Shown: one piece after another, positions 50,423-58,904 of the stretch
How the letters are laid out: each line of letters begins with the position of its first letter
Numbering within the stretch: position 1 is the first letter of the stretch
Notes under the pieces: model-generated
What the model saw: only the letters and a program-made list of their open reading frames with translations
Told to the model about the DNA's origin: nothing
Database searches by the model: none
NCBI RefSeq assembly: GCF_001683795.1
Contig: NZ_LIGX01000002.1
Coordinates: forward strand, 186,001 to 250,000
Direction of reading: 5' to 3'
DNA: 64,000 nt
DNA from: Neoakkermansia glycaniphila
GTDB lineage: Bacteria; Verrucomicrobiota; Verrucomicrobiia; Verrucomicrobiales; Akkermansiaceae
Program-made: the position numbers and the translations under genes

Positions 50423-51787
50423 TCACTCCGCCACCGTTTCCGCCACGCCGACAGGCACTTCTTTCGGAGAGGCCGAGGCAGAAACGCCTTCCGGAGGGGT
50501 CGTCACGAACGCTTGCATCAGCTTCAACAGTGCATCGACGTCCCTCAAATCGGCCATCTCACGAGGAGAATGCATATACCTCACAGGGCATCCGATCATC
50601 GTCGCCCTCCCTCCCATCATCATCGCCGAAAGGAAATCCGACAGCCCCACCATCTTGAACGTATCCTTCTGCATGGGAATTCCCTTCACATTGGCCAAAT
50701 TTTCCAGTGAACGGTTCATCTTCCTGTCGAAGCGGTATCTCGCATTCCCCGCTATTCTCCCCGGATACGCCTGCAAGACAGGCCCCTTCCCCATTGATAT
50801 AGGCAATCCCTCGAATTGCTCGTCGGGATACTGCATCGAATCGACCGTGCAATCCAACGCGATCACCTGCTCCGGAGGATTCTTGAGGAAATAGGCAAAT
50901 GAACCCAGCAGCCCCATTTCCTCCCGCACTGCCGAAAGCAGTACCACATTGTATTGAAGATCGTTCTTGTGCGCAGCGAGATAGGGGGCCAGTTCCGACA
51001 GAAGGAACACATGCAGCCTGTTATCCAGCCCATGGGCTACCAGCCTGCTCTCCGCGATAATCTCGGCCTGCGTCGCAGGCACACACAGAGTTCCCGGCAC
51101 AATGCCCATTTGCTCCACCTGCGCCGCGTTGTTGGCGCCGACATCGAACTCGACGTTTACCCATTTCGCAAAATGGTCGCGCCCCTTGTTTCTCTCGTCC
51201 GGTTCGAGTATGGCCTTGGCATACCGCTGCCTCATTTGCAGACGCTCCATCCAGGACATGCGGTAGCAATCGCCGCTCGCATTCATTTCGGTCTCAATCA
51301 GCTCCAGTTGCCTGTCCACTGGAACGACGGCATCGGGTTTCATCCCTTCCCACCATCTGGGCCTGCACCCGGCAAAAGCAGGTACGGGCCCCTTCGAGCC
51401 GTGGAAAACATAAGGTACGGACGCGACGGCATCCGGATCCGGATGCCCCAGCAGCTTCACCTTGACAAACCCGCGGGGCGTCGTTTCCTTCACTTCCAGC
51501 CCCACCTCGTCGATATGCGATACAATGACCAGAGTCGGTGCATCCTCTTTGGGGCTCTCGAACTCGGCCCATGCATTGCCGACTTCGTCCTTGCCCACAC
51601 GGTCGGCATGGGGAGACACCCTGTCCAGCCACATTTGCTGGGCCTTTTCTTCCTTCGTCGAAGGTGACGGAGTATTCAAAAACCGAGTCAGAAACTCCGT
51701 CGATTCCGGTGTGAAAATTCCGGGCGCATTATCAGCTGCGGACAAGCCCGCAGCCATCCATAGGGTCAGAACAGCGTATCGTATCAT
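50423..51787 (-). CDS. Exported M42-family metallopeptidase
   Basis: A 454-aa aminopeptidase-like protein with a signal peptide (MIRYAVLTLWMAAGLSAA), which is unusual since M42 enzymes are normally cytoplasmic. Metal ligands and catalytic motifs are present: VSHIDEVGLEV (His), HGLDNR (bridging Asp), VREEMGLLG (Glu base and metal Glu), ALDCTVDSM (Asp) and YMHSPREMADL (His near the end). ATG 51787 is supported by a promoter 13 bases upstream. It probably trims peptides from glycoproteins in the periplasm. Confidence 0.88.
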   Translation of the reverse strand: MIRYAVLTLWMAAGLSAADNAPGIFTPESTEFLTRFLNTPSPSTKEEKAQQMWLDRVSPHADRVGKDEVGNAWAEFESPKEDAPTLVIVSHIDEVGLEVKETTPRGFVKVKLLGHPDPDAVASVPYVFHGSKGPVPAFAGCRPRWWEGMKPDAVVPVDRQLELIETEMNASGDCYRMSWMERLQMRQRYAKAILEPDERNKGRDHFAKWVNVEFDVGANNAAQVEQMGIVPGTLCVPATQAEIIAESRLVAHGLDNRLHVFLLSELAPYLAAHKNDLQYNVVLLSAVREEMGLLGSFAYFLKNPPEQVIALDCTVDSMQYPDEQFEGLPISMGKGPVLQAYPGRIAGNARYRFDRKMNRSLENLANVKGIPMQKDTFKMVGLSDFLSAMMMGGRATMIGCPVRYMHSPREMADLRDVDALLKLMQAFVTTPPEGVSASASPKEVPVGVAETVAE

Positions 51788-51800
51788 TGGGGTGGCCATC

Positions 51801-51829
51801 ACTATCCCATACGGCAGCCCCAACGGCAA
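51801..51829 (-). promoter_or_regulatory. Promoter of the M42 peptidase
   Basis: Minus strand: -35 TTGCCG (51829-51824), 17-base spacer, -10 GATAGT (51806-51801), 13 bases to the ATG. Confidence 0.45.
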
Positions 51830-51871
51830 GCACGAATTCCCCCATATACTTCCGGATTGGGTAAAAACACC

Positions 51872-52720
51872 TTATCCTTCGCCGTTTCCCGATCTCAACA
51901 GCGGAGCGACACGCGTTTCCAGAATATCCATGACTCCCTCATGCTCCGCATAAGGACTCACGTATCCCCCTCTCTCCCTCAAAAAATCCTTAATCTCGGC
52001 ATGGGCATTGCAGGGGCATGCACACAGGGCGCCGGGATGCAGGCGAAAGGCATCCAGATCATTATGCCCGTCTCCGAGAATGGCGATCCTCTCTTCCGGG
52101 ATACCCCACGCTCCTGCGATATGCCGCAGGGAAGTTCCCTTGTTGTAGGAGGTATGGCAGAATCGCAGATACGGCCCTGCCCGCTGCACGGACAATTCCG
52201 GGCAATCCTTTAAAACACCGGCCACCAACGGAGAAAACAGATCGAGATCGGGCATATGCTCCACTTCGATGGAATACGGATCTTCGGCATCCCTGCTCCA
52301 TCGGCTGGCGGGATGGCGGCGCCTGAGCTCAACAAAGAAATCCTCCAACCGCACATGGTGCAGCCGGAAAACCTCCTCATGCGCATGGCGGCAGGCCGTA
52401 TTGCGCTCCATATCGGGCCGCAACACACCGTCCTCGTCAGCCCGGTACACATAACGTTCGCACGTCACGATGAAATCGGGCGAAAACGGAGCCACTCGGT
52501 TGAACTCTTCCAGCAGGTAATTCAAGGATCGCCCCGTGTTGATGCCCCATCGCACCCCGCAGCACGATCGCCAGCAACGCATCAGATCGAAAAAGCCGGC
52601 GCTGATCCCGGGCGAGGCATCACGGCTCCACAGGGTGCCGTCAAAATCAAACGAAAGCAGCCATTCGGCTTCGCCGGAATCGGTGAGAGCCGGCTGTGCA
52701 GGAAGATCGCGCGTCCACAT
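51872..52720 (-). CDS. HAD-superfamily (Cof-like) phosphatase
   Basis: A 282-aa HAD hydrolase. Motif I is LLSFDFDGTLW (Asp25, Asp27), motif II is likely GINTGR, and motif IV is ILGDGHNDLDAF. There is a cap domain between them typical of the Cof/SPP type. The substrate is a phosphorylated sugar or cofactor; not predictable. It is 6 bases downstream of the OmpA gene, so it is the last gene in the alpha/beta hydrolase-OmpA-HAD operon, an odd functional grouping. Confidence 0.85.
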   Translation of the reverse strand: MWTRDLPAQPALTDSGEAEWLLSFDFDGTLWSRDASPGISAGFFDLMRCWRSCCGVRWGINTGRSLNYLLEEFNRVAPFSPDFIVTCERYVYRADEDGVLRPDMERNTACRHAHEEVFRLHHVRLEDFFVELRRRHPASRWSRDAEDPYSIEVEHMPDLDLFSPLVAGVLKDCPELSVQRAGPYLRFCHTSYNKGTSLRHIAGAWGIPEERIAILGDGHNDLDAFRLHPGALCACPCNAHAEIKDFLRERGGYVSPYAEHEGVMDILETRVAPLLRSGNGEG

Positions 52721-52726
52721 GGCAGC

Positions 52727-54157
52727 TTAATCACCGACCTCCTCGGCAACGGGAGGATCATCCGGCACCTCGGCAGCCGTCGGCGGGTCGACGACAGGCT
52801 CCGCCACAGGCACGGCAACCGGAACAGGCTGCACAACGGGCGGCTTCGGTTGAACAGGTTGAACACTTGGACTGTTATTGCCCGTATTGCCGGAGGTTCC
52901 GCCCGATACAGGGCGCACGGCAGGCACATTCTGGGCACCGCGTCCGGAAACGGGCGTCGTTCCTCCTGCCGGAACGGCAGCTGTTTCTTTTTTCGACAGC
53001 AGCGGCACATACACCGCGGGAATCGCATTCGACTGCTTGAGACGGTTCAGCTGGCTCTGCACCGTGGACGACAGATTGTCGATACGCAGCACATCCACCT
53101 CCTTGCTCGACAGGCATTCCGGAGGAAGCTTTTCGCCTTTCTTGCGCAAATGGATTTCCACACGGCGGTTCGCCGCCTGTGCGGCATGGTCGCCCGAGGT
53201 CGAAACGATCGGAGAACGATCCCAGCAGGCGCGGATATACACGCGGTCGAGCGGAACGCCGTTCTGCTTCAGCCACAGGCGCACGGCATTTGCACGCATC
53301 AGGGAAAGAACAAAATTGTATTCGTTGGAACCGAAACTATCCGTATGCCCTTCAATCACGAAACGGGTTTCGGGATTCTTGTGAATCAAAGCAGCCAACT
53401 GGAGCATGCTGATGCGGGCTGCATTTCGCAACTCCGCCTTGTTATAGGCGAACAGCAGATCGGCACCCAAACGCGCAGGGCCGGCGGTTGCTCCGGGATT
53501 CGACAGCTTGATCAGCTCGCCCAGCGAGCGGGAACCTCCGGGCACATCGGCCGCATCGCTTCCCTTGTGCTTTTTGATCTCGTCGGCAATCAGCCTCGAA
53601 GGATCGAGATTGTCGGGAATATCCACCGCAGCCACCTTGATCGGATTGTTCGTCACGGGCGCAATTTCCGGCAGAGACGAAGGTTCGTCATCCGCTCCTT
53701 TGATCAGAGGCTTCAAGTCGATGTCAGACGGTTCGGGCATCGACATGCTATTCTCGGGAGACGGCGGTTCCGGCGTAGGAATATTCGTTTCGCCCGGAGC
53801 AATCGTCAACTCCTCAATCGGCATATCGATAATATCGATCTCCTGCGGCTCGATCGTCTCCACCTCCTTGGGCTCTTCCGGAGGCACTTCGGGCAAAGGC
53901 TTCTCCTTCACATCCTCAGGGTCTTCCCGGGAAATCATGATAATGCGATCCGGCGTCTCCTTCTTCGGCGGCAGCTCCGTCAGCCGGAACACGAAACCGT
54001 CCGGCCACCAGAACGTCAAAAACATGAATCCGCAGCAATGCAGCACCACGGCAGCGGCCACGGCTCCCAGCAGAACGGGCAGCATGTGGCGCGGCCTCAA
54101 AAGCTGGAAACCCTTGCGCCGCCTGTTGCGGGGGAAATTCCTGTCAATACCGTTCAT
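52727..54157 (-). CDS. Membrane-anchored OmpA-domain protein with TonB-like N-terminus
   Basis: A 476-aa protein. The first 23 residues are basic, then one membrane span (about 24-50, HMLPVLLGAVAAAVVLHC). After that is a Pro/Glu-rich region (about 60-140, EKPLPEVPPEEPKEVETIEP), like the spacer of TonB. The OmpA-C domain is about 230-336: LLFAYNKAELRNAAR, FVIEGHTDSFGSNEYN and ANRRVEIHL, which binds peptidoglycan. A Pro/Val-rich tail of about 90 residues follows. There is no TonB C-terminal domain. It looks like an envelope-spanning tether. Its start overlaps the upstream hydrolase stop. Confidence 0.82.
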   Translation of the reverse strand: MNGIDRNFPRNRRRKGFQLLRPRHMLPVLLGAVAAAVVLHCCGFMFLTFWWPDGFVFRLTELPPKKETPDRIIMISREDPEDVKEKPLPEVPPEEPKEVETIEPQEIDIIDMPIEELTIAPGETNIPTPEPPSPENSMSMPEPSDIDLKPLIKGADDEPSSLPEIAPVTNNPIKVAAVDIPDNLDPSRLIADEIKKHKGSDAADVPGGSRSLGELIKLSNPGATAGPARLGADLLFAYNKAELRNAARISMLQLAALIHKNPETRFVIEGHTDSFGSNEYNFVLSLMRANAVRLWLKQNGVPLDRVYIRACWDRSPIVSTSGDHAAQAANRRVEIHLRKKGEKLPPECLSSKEVDVLRIDNLSSTVQSQLNRLKQSNAIPAVYVPLLSKKETAAVPAGGTTPVSGRGAQNVPAVRPVSGGTSGNTGNNSPSVQPVQPKPPVVQPVPVAVPVAEPVVDPPTAAEVPDDPPVAEEVGD

Positions 54158-55302
54158 GGCCTGCCCTCCGTCGTTTTCAATTCGGAAAATCCTGCCGTCA
54201 CCTTGGGCAAATCCACCGTCGGCAACATCTTGGGCGGAACGAAACTCACATGTTCGCCGACCCATTTCACCAGCTTTTCGTTCAACTGGTCTTCACCTGA
54301 ATAGAGCGCCACCTCGACGGTTTCCTCCTTCATCTGCCCGTTCTTGCCTTTCTCGAAACTCATTTTGATACGCCGCTCGGCAGCATCCGCCGCATCCTGC
54401 GATGTCTTCGCGCACCACACGGCTTTCTCATCCGAAGACAACTGGCTGTAAATGTAGAGGGAATCCTTCAATGGCGCGTAAAAATACCGCTCCGTACAAA
54501 CGAGCAGCACCGGAACGTCGCGGGAAATGGAAGGTGCGGCATCCACCGGAGCCACATCGAAACTCGTATAATCGGCGGCCGCTGAAATACCCATATTCGT
54601 GAGCCAGAAAGCCGGAAAACACAACATACGGTTCATGCGCCCCTCCAAATCGGCCCACACGGCATCCTTGAGCGTCTTGTAGGCATCGATCGCCACCACG
54701 GAACGGATACGCGCATCCTTGGGCGCAGCCTGCAGGGCAAGCGAAGCGCCGAACCCTTCGCCCAAAATCATGGCAGGCTTATCCAGGCCGCCGCATACCT
54801 TGTCCAACGCATTCAGCAAAAGTGGCACATCATCACACTCGCGCAAACCGTGCGTACAGTATTCCCGAGCCTGATCCGCACCGCGCGGATTCCACAGCAC
54901 ACAGGTATATCCCGCCGCCGTCAACACCTCCGCCCAGGGCAAGGAAGCGACAATACCGTGATCCCAGTCCGTACAGACCAGCACATACCCGTTCCCCGGC
55001 TGCAAACCCTGCATCACCATACTGCCGTTCACCCGTTGCTGGCGGGAAGACAAATCGCCTTCCTGCACGGCGATGCAAGCCTCCACCTGCCTGCCGTCAT
55101 ACCCGGCGAAAGAAAACGGCCGGAGCTTCATCCCTGCTGCCGCCTTCGGCATCAGGGGTTCGTCCTTCAGTTTCTCATTGAGCGGACGCACGATCGGATC
55201 GGATGCATACGAAGCATACCAGCACATGCCTCCCACAATGCCCGCCGCAACAACGGCAATGGACACGAAGAACCAGCGAAGAATGGAACGTTTGGCAGCC
55301 AT
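54154..55302 (-). CDS. Membrane-anchored alpha/beta hydrolase-like protein
   Basis: A 382-aa protein with an N-terminal membrane anchor (WFFVSIAVVAAGIVGGMCWY). The remainder has an alpha/beta-hydrolase layout: YVLVCTDWDHGI, YTCVLWNPRGADQ, and ILGEGFGASLAL as the nucleophile elbow region, where the usual Ser is Gly-Phe (G-E-G-F-G), so the catalytic Ser seems lost. It may be an inactive or adapted member. It is cotranscribed and overlapping (ATGA) with the OmpA-domain gene, so it probably shares its envelope role. A promoter lies at 55337-55365. Confidence 0.7.
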   Translation of the reverse strand: MAAKRSILRWFFVSIAVVAAGIVGGMCWYASYASDPIVRPLNEKLKDEPLMPKAAAGMKLRPFSFAGYDGRQVEACIAVQEGDLSSRQQRVNGSMVMQGLQPGNGYVLVCTDWDHGIVASLPWAEVLTAAGYTCVLWNPRGADQAREYCTHGLRECDDVPLLLNALDKVCGGLDKPAMILGEGFGASLALQAAPKDARIRSVVAIDAYKTLKDAVWADLEGRMNRMLCFPAFWLTNMGISAAADYTSFDVAPVDAAPSISRDVPVLLVCTERYFYAPLKDSLYIYSQLSSDEKAVWCAKTSQDAADAAERRIKMSFEKGKNGQMKEETVEVALYSGEDQLNEKLVKWVGEHVSFVPPKMLPTVDLPKVTAGFSELKTTEGRP

Positions 55303-55336
55303 GGGGAAGTTTCCGCCCGGATAGGGCGGCGCACAC

Positions 55337-55365
55337 AGTATATACGCAAAGAGAACGGAAACCAA
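55337..55365 (-). promoter_or_regulatory. Promoter of the hydrolase-OmpA-HAD operon
   Basis: Minus strand: -35 TTGGTT (55365-55360), 17-base spacer, -10 TATACT (55342-55337). The leader would be about 30 bases. Confidence 0.5.
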
Positions 55366-55388
55366 TAAGAATTTCTTGCAAGAACGTC

Positions 55389-55417
55389 TTGATTTTTCGA
55401 GGAACAGACGGCATACT
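55389..55417 (+). promoter_or_regulatory. Leaderless-type promoter of the small membrane protein 55424-55687
   Basis: -35 TTGATT (55389-55394), 17-base spacer, -10 CATACT (55412-55417), 6 bases, ATG 55424. Confidence 0.55.
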
Positions 55418-55423
55418 TGTGTC

Positions 55424-55687
55424 ATGCGGACGTGTCTCGGTATGTTTCTTCTGGCCCTCGTGGTCCTCTTCGCAGGGGGAACCATCGTGTACCAGACCTA
55501 TACCAACTCCGGCATCAAGTTCGAACAAAAGGAACGCCACTCCGAATTCACCAACCCGAAGGGCAAACCGAAAAACAATGCCAGGCCCGCTGCCACACCT
55601 TCCGCACCGGCTGCGGCACCTGCTCCAGAGGCACCCATCGCTCCTGCGGTCGAAGAACCGCCCATTGCGGAACCCGTACCGGAATAA
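55424..55687 (+). CDS. Small membrane-anchored Pro/Ala-rich protein
   Basis: An 87-aa protein with one N-terminal membrane span (CLGMFLLALVVLFAGGTIVY), then a charged segment (KFEQKERHSEFTNPKGKPK) and a Pro/Ala/Glu-rich tail (PSAPAAAPAPEAPIAPAVEE). It starts at the ATG placed 6 bases after a -10 box. No family is recognised. It is divergent from the OmpA operon and 18 bases upstream of pdxA, so it could be cotranscribed with it. Confidence 0.6.
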   Translation: MRTCLGMFLLALVVLFAGGTIVYQTYTNSGIKFEQKERHSEFTNPKGKPKNNARPAATPSAPAAAPAPEAPIAPAVEEPPIAEPVPE

Positions 55688-55705
55688 CAGCCCCCATTAC
55701 GCGCC

Positions 55706-56578
55706 ATGCGCCCCATCATCGGATACACGCTCGGAGACCAGGCAGGCATCGGTCCTGAGGTCATCGGCAAAGCCTTGGCCTCCCCGGAACTGCCGCAGCA
55801 TGCCGACTACATGCTCATCGGCGAATACATCCCCTGCACTCCCGGACAACCGACACAGGCCACCGCCGAGGCGGCATTCCGCCACCTTGAGCTGGCCGCC
55901 CGGGCTCTCAAGGAAGGCAGCATTGATGCTGTCGTCACAGGCCCCGTCTGCAAGGAAGGGCTGCACAGCGTCGGCTTCCGCTACCCGGGCCAGACCGAAT
56001 TCTTCGCCGACCGCCTCGGCTGCACCGACTTCGCCATGTGCCTCTCCGGCGACACGCTCACCGTCGGCCTCGCCACCATCCACGTACCTCTGTCCGACGT
56101 ACCGCGCCTGCTCTGCACGGACGAACTCGTCCGCATCGGTAAACTGCTGGCGGACTTCTGCCGCCGTATAGGCAAACCCGAACCGCGCATCGCCCTTGCG
56201 GGTCTGAACCCCCATGCCGGGGAAAACGGCGCATTCGGCGACGAAGAAACGCGCATCATCGCCCCTGCCGTCGCCCGGCTGCGCAGCGAATGCCCCGCTG
56301 CCCGGTTCAGCGGCCCGTGCGTACCCGACAGCGTGTACCGCGAAGCCGCCGCCGGCCATTACGATGCCATCCTCGCTCCGTACCACGACCAAGGATTGAT
56401 CCCCCTGAAAATGCTGGACTTCGACACCGCCGCCAACATCACCTTGGGCCTGCCCCGCCTCCGCATCAGCCCCGACCACGGCACGGCCTTCGGTATCGCA
56501 GGCAAAAACATCGCCAGCCACGCCAGCACGCTCCGCGCATTTCAGCTTGCCGTCAAAAGCACGCTGCCCCACCTGTAA
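55706..56578 (+). CDS. pdxA: 4-hydroxythreonine-4-phosphate dehydrogenase
   Basis: A 290-aa enzyme of vitamin B6 synthesis. Family landmarks: GYTLGDQAGIGPEVIGKA at the start, VVTGPVCKEGL, GLNPHAGENG (NPHAGE), APYHDQGLIPLKML (metal His) and SPDHGTAFGIAGKN (metal His). The substrate motif usually reads GHTEFLA; here it is GQTEFFADR, with Gln in place of His. The protein is about 30-40 residues shorter than E. coli PdxA. It is cytoplasmic, a homodimer. The sialidase gene follows after 55 bases but has its own Shine-Dalgarno. Confidence 0.9.
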   Translation: MRPIIGYTLGDQAGIGPEVIGKALASPELPQHADYMLIGEYIPCTPGQPTQATAEAAFRHLELAARALKEGSIDAVVTGPVCKEGLHSVGFRYPGQTEFFADRLGCTDFAMCLSGDTLTVGLATIHVPLSDVPRLLCTDELVRIGKLLADFCRRIGKPEPRIALAGLNPHAGENGAFGDEETRIIAPAVARLRSECPAARFSGPCVPDSVYREAAAGHYDAILAPYHDQGLIPLKMLDFDTAANITLGLPRLRISPDHGTAFGIAGKNIASHASTLRAFQLAVKSTLPHL

Positions 56579-56633
56579 TAAGACCAGCAAATGAAACTTG
56601 ACGCAGTCATCCATCCCTGCTAGGAGTTTATGA

Positions 56634-57761
56634 ATGTCCCTCTTACACTCATACGCCACCTGTTTCCCCTTCCTTCTGTGCGCGCTCTCTGCACCTGCTC
56701 TCGTCGCAGCAGCCGAACAGCAGCATGAAGAACTGAACTACGTCTTCCAATCCGGCTCGAACGGATACCATACGTTTCGCATCCCAGCCATCGTGCAGAG
56801 CACCAAGGGAACACTCATCGCCTTTGCCGAAGGCCGGGTCAACAGCAGCTCGGACTACGGGAACCTCGACATCGTCGCCCGGCGTTCCTCAGACAACGGC
56901 AAAACATGGAGCGACCTGATCCTCGTACAGGACGACGGCAACAACCAATGCGGCAACCCCGCCCCGGTCGTCGATCAAAGCACGGGGCGCATCTACCTGC
57001 TCTCCTGCGGATCGACCGGCAGTGAAGGCGCAGTCCTCAACGGGAAAACCACACGCGAAGTGTACTCCCAGTATTCCGACGACGACGGTCTCACGTGGAG
57101 CAAACGGGAAAACATCAGCCAGCAGGTCAAACAGCCGGATTGGCGCTGGTATGCCACCGGACCGTGTTCCGGCATCCAAATACAAGCGGGCAAATACAAG
57201 GGCAGGCTCGTCATTCCCGCCAACCACAGCGATGCAGGCAAAACCTACCGTGCCCACTGTTTCTACTCGGACGACCACGGCAGAACATGGAAACTAGGCG
57301 CCACCGCAGGCGACGGATCGAATGAAAGCCAAATCGCCGAAATCGCGCCGGGAAAACTCGTCCACAATATGCGCATGCAAACCCACAGCAAAGGCTGCCG
57401 CGGCGTACGATACAGCAACGACGGCGGAGCTACATGGACCGACCTCAAACACGAAACCAGCCTTCCCTGCCCCCGTTGCCAGGCATCCGTCATCAGAGAC
57501 AATGCGCGGGCCAACACCCTTTATTTCTCCAACCCCTCCGCCCCCAAGGCCCGCAAGGAAATGTCCATACGCACCTCGACGGACGGAGGAAAAACATGGC
57601 CGTACAAAAAAATCGTCTTCGCCGGCAACACGGCCTACTCCAACCTGCTCGATCTCGACAAAAACAGCCTTGGCATACTCTTCGAAGCATGGCAACCGGA
57701 CAAAAACGGCATCGTCTTCAGCATCATCAACAAAAAGGATTTGCGCGTACGGGACAAATAA
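56634..57761 (+). CDS. Secreted GH33 sialidase
   Basis: A 375-aa exported exo-sialidase. The signal is MSLLHSYATCFPFLLCALSA and so on to about residue 26. The six-bladed propeller is marked by FRIP (48-51, first catalytic Arg) and five Asp-boxes S-x-D-x-G-x-T-W: SSDNGKTW, SDDDGLTW, SDDHGRTW, SNDGGATW and STDGGKTW. A catalytic Glu is likely in SNESQIAEIAPG, and the nucleophile Tyr in NTAYSNLLDL. It removes terminal sialic acid from mucin. TAGGAG 8 bases before the ATG is a good ribosome-binding site, in contrast to most genes here. Confidence 0.95.
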   Translation: MSLLHSYATCFPFLLCALSAPALVAAAEQQHEELNYVFQSGSNGYHTFRIPAIVQSTKGTLIAFAEGRVNSSSDYGNLDIVARRSSDNGKTWSDLILVQDDGNNQCGNPAPVVDQSTGRIYLLSCGSTGSEGAVLNGKTTREVYSQYSDDDGLTWSKRENISQQVKQPDWRWYATGPCSGIQIQAGKYKGRLVIPANHSDAGKTYRAHCFYSDDHGRTWKLGATAGDGSNESQIAEIAPGKLVHNMRMQTHSKGCRGVRYSNDGGATWTDLKHETSLPCPRCQASVIRDNARANTLYFSNPSAPKARKEMSIRTSTDGGKTWPYKKIVFAGNTAYSNLLDLDKNSLGILFEAWQPDKNGIVFSIINKKDLRVRDK

Positions 57762-57817
57762 ACCAGTCCGCACATCTGCCATCGCGCCGCTTCTCTTGCC
57801 AACATGGCATTGGGTTC

Positions 57818-57855
57818 ACAAAACCATCGTCTCTTCATCCGGGTAATGGTTTTGT
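57818..57855. repeat. Inverted repeat 1 between convergent genes
   Basis: ACAAAACCAT (57818-57827) and ATGGTTTTGT (57846-57855) are perfect 10-base arms with an 18-base spacer, between the sialidase and lysozyme genes. Confidence 0.6.
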
Positions 57856-57869
57856 ACGGCACTCCCGCA

Positions 57870-57905
57870 GCAGGCCGGAACGAAAAACCGCTTCATCCGG
57901 CCTGC
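57870..57905. repeat. Inverted repeat 2 between convergent genes
   Basis: GCAGGCCGG (57870-57878) and CCGGCCTGC (57897-57905) are perfect 9-base arms, also with an 18-base spacer. CTTCATCCGG recurs in both hairpin regions (57833-57842 and 57891-57900). Confidence 0.6.
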
Positions 57906-57932
57906 AGCGTGAACTATGGAAAAACCGGAAAC

Positions 57933-58520
57933 TTACGCCGACAACATACGGGCGAAATCAAAAGCTTTCTGGCTCCTGTTCAGCCAGCCCTTCCCGAAAA
58001 TGGGGAACTGCTTGCAGGAGCGGTAAAAAGCTTCGCGCTCCTTCCGCAAATGATCGAGAAACAATAAATCGCCGCCCCGGGCCAAACGGTCGGCCAACGC
58101 CTTCCGGCTCCCGGCGCCGACAACGCCGTCCACATCCACCGGAAAACCGTCGTTGCACAGGGCTCGCTGCAGAATACGTCCCGTATTCCTGCTTCCGCTA
58201 TTGAAATAGTGGTCGCGTAGGAAAAACTCGATCCCCGGATGCTCTGCAGAACCGATCCATCCGACCACCGCCTTCGTATTATCCCACACGTACTGCAGAC
58301 AGGCATCCCATGCCTCCACCTTTCGCCCCGCATCCAGCAAAGCCTTGATTGCGGCAAACACGGCAGGTTCGATACCGTCGCAAATACCGCAAATCTCGAA
58401 TTTTCCGCCCGTATCGGCAGCGGGCAGCTTCCGCACGCACAGGGATTCAGCTCCGGTCGCACGGTCGTCTTCGAACAGCAAAATCATGGCCGACATCTTC
58501 TTTTCAGTCGCATTCATCAT
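57933..58520 (-). CDS. GH108-like lysozyme (ZliS family) with peptidoglycan-binding domain
   Basis: A 195-aa protein with the GH108/PG_binding_3 layout. The candidate catalytic Glu is in ILLFEDDR (Glu17), followed by a shortened ADTGGKFEICGI. The C-terminal half is typical of the predicted peptidoglycan domain: HYFNSGSRNTGRILQRALCN, DGFPVDVDGVVGAGSRKAL, LRKEREAFYRSC and KGWLNRSQKAF. It has no signal peptide. Related proteins come from phages, but no other phage gene is nearby, so this could be a remnant or a domesticated cell-wall enzyme. It is convergent with the sialidase gene. Confidence 0.75.
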   Translation of the reverse strand: MMNATEKKMSAMILLFEDDRATGAESLCVRKLPAADTGGKFEICGICDGIEPAVFAAIKALLDAGRKVEAWDACLQYVWDNTKAVVGWIGSAEHPGIEFFLRDHYFNSGSRNTGRILQRALCNDGFPVDVDGVVGAGSRKALADRLARGGDLLFLDHLRKEREAFYRSCKQFPIFGKGWLNRSQKAFDFARMLSA

Positions 58521-58774
58521 CTCTTTTCAATTGATTGGTCTATTTTTGCCGCCTCACACCTCTCCGAACGGAAAAGAACGGCGGATTTCCCCTATGCTGG
58601 CATTCCTTTTCCCTTGTCGCAACATCGCCGCCGAGGGCTAAATACAAAACAACACGCAAACGGAACACACACAGTAAATGTAACACATCCTGTCATGCAT
58701 GGTCAACCATCATCTCCAACAAATACAAGGTAAAACAACCTACCTCTTGGTAACAAGTGCCAGCCAAACCGTTT
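58521..58774. other. Intergenic region, nothing recognised
   Basis: About 250 bases between the lysozyme start and the tRNA-Leu 3' end. No gene or clear promoter was found; the minus-strand lysozyme start is preceded by GAAAAGAG, a possible ribosome-binding site. Confidence 0.4.
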
Positions 58775-58860
58775 TGGTGCCTCTAACCGGACTCGAACCG
58801 GTACGGCTTTGCGGCCGGCAGATTTTAAGTCTGCTGTGTCTACCATTCCACCACAGAGGC
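58775..58860 (-). tRNA. tRNA-Leu (anticodon TAA)
   Basis: Minus strand, 86 bases with encoded CCA. Acceptor GCCTCTG pairs with TAGAGGC; anticodon stem GCAGA/TCTGC surrounds CTTAAAA; a long variable arm (GCCGGCCGCAAAGCCGT) is typical of Leu tRNA; the T-arm is ACCGG-TTCGAGT-CCGGT. It reads TTA. Confidence 0.94.
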
Positions 58861-58876
58861 AAGCCAAAACTGGCTG

Positions 58877-58896
58877 CCGGAATGCCAACATTCCGG
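58877..58896 (-). other. Hairpin upstream of tRNA-Leu
   Basis: CCGGAATG (58877-58884) and CATTCCGG (58889-58896) form a perfect 8-base-pair stem around 4 bases, between the promoter and the tRNA. Confidence 0.5.
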
Positions 58897-58904
58897 GTCG
58901 GGGC

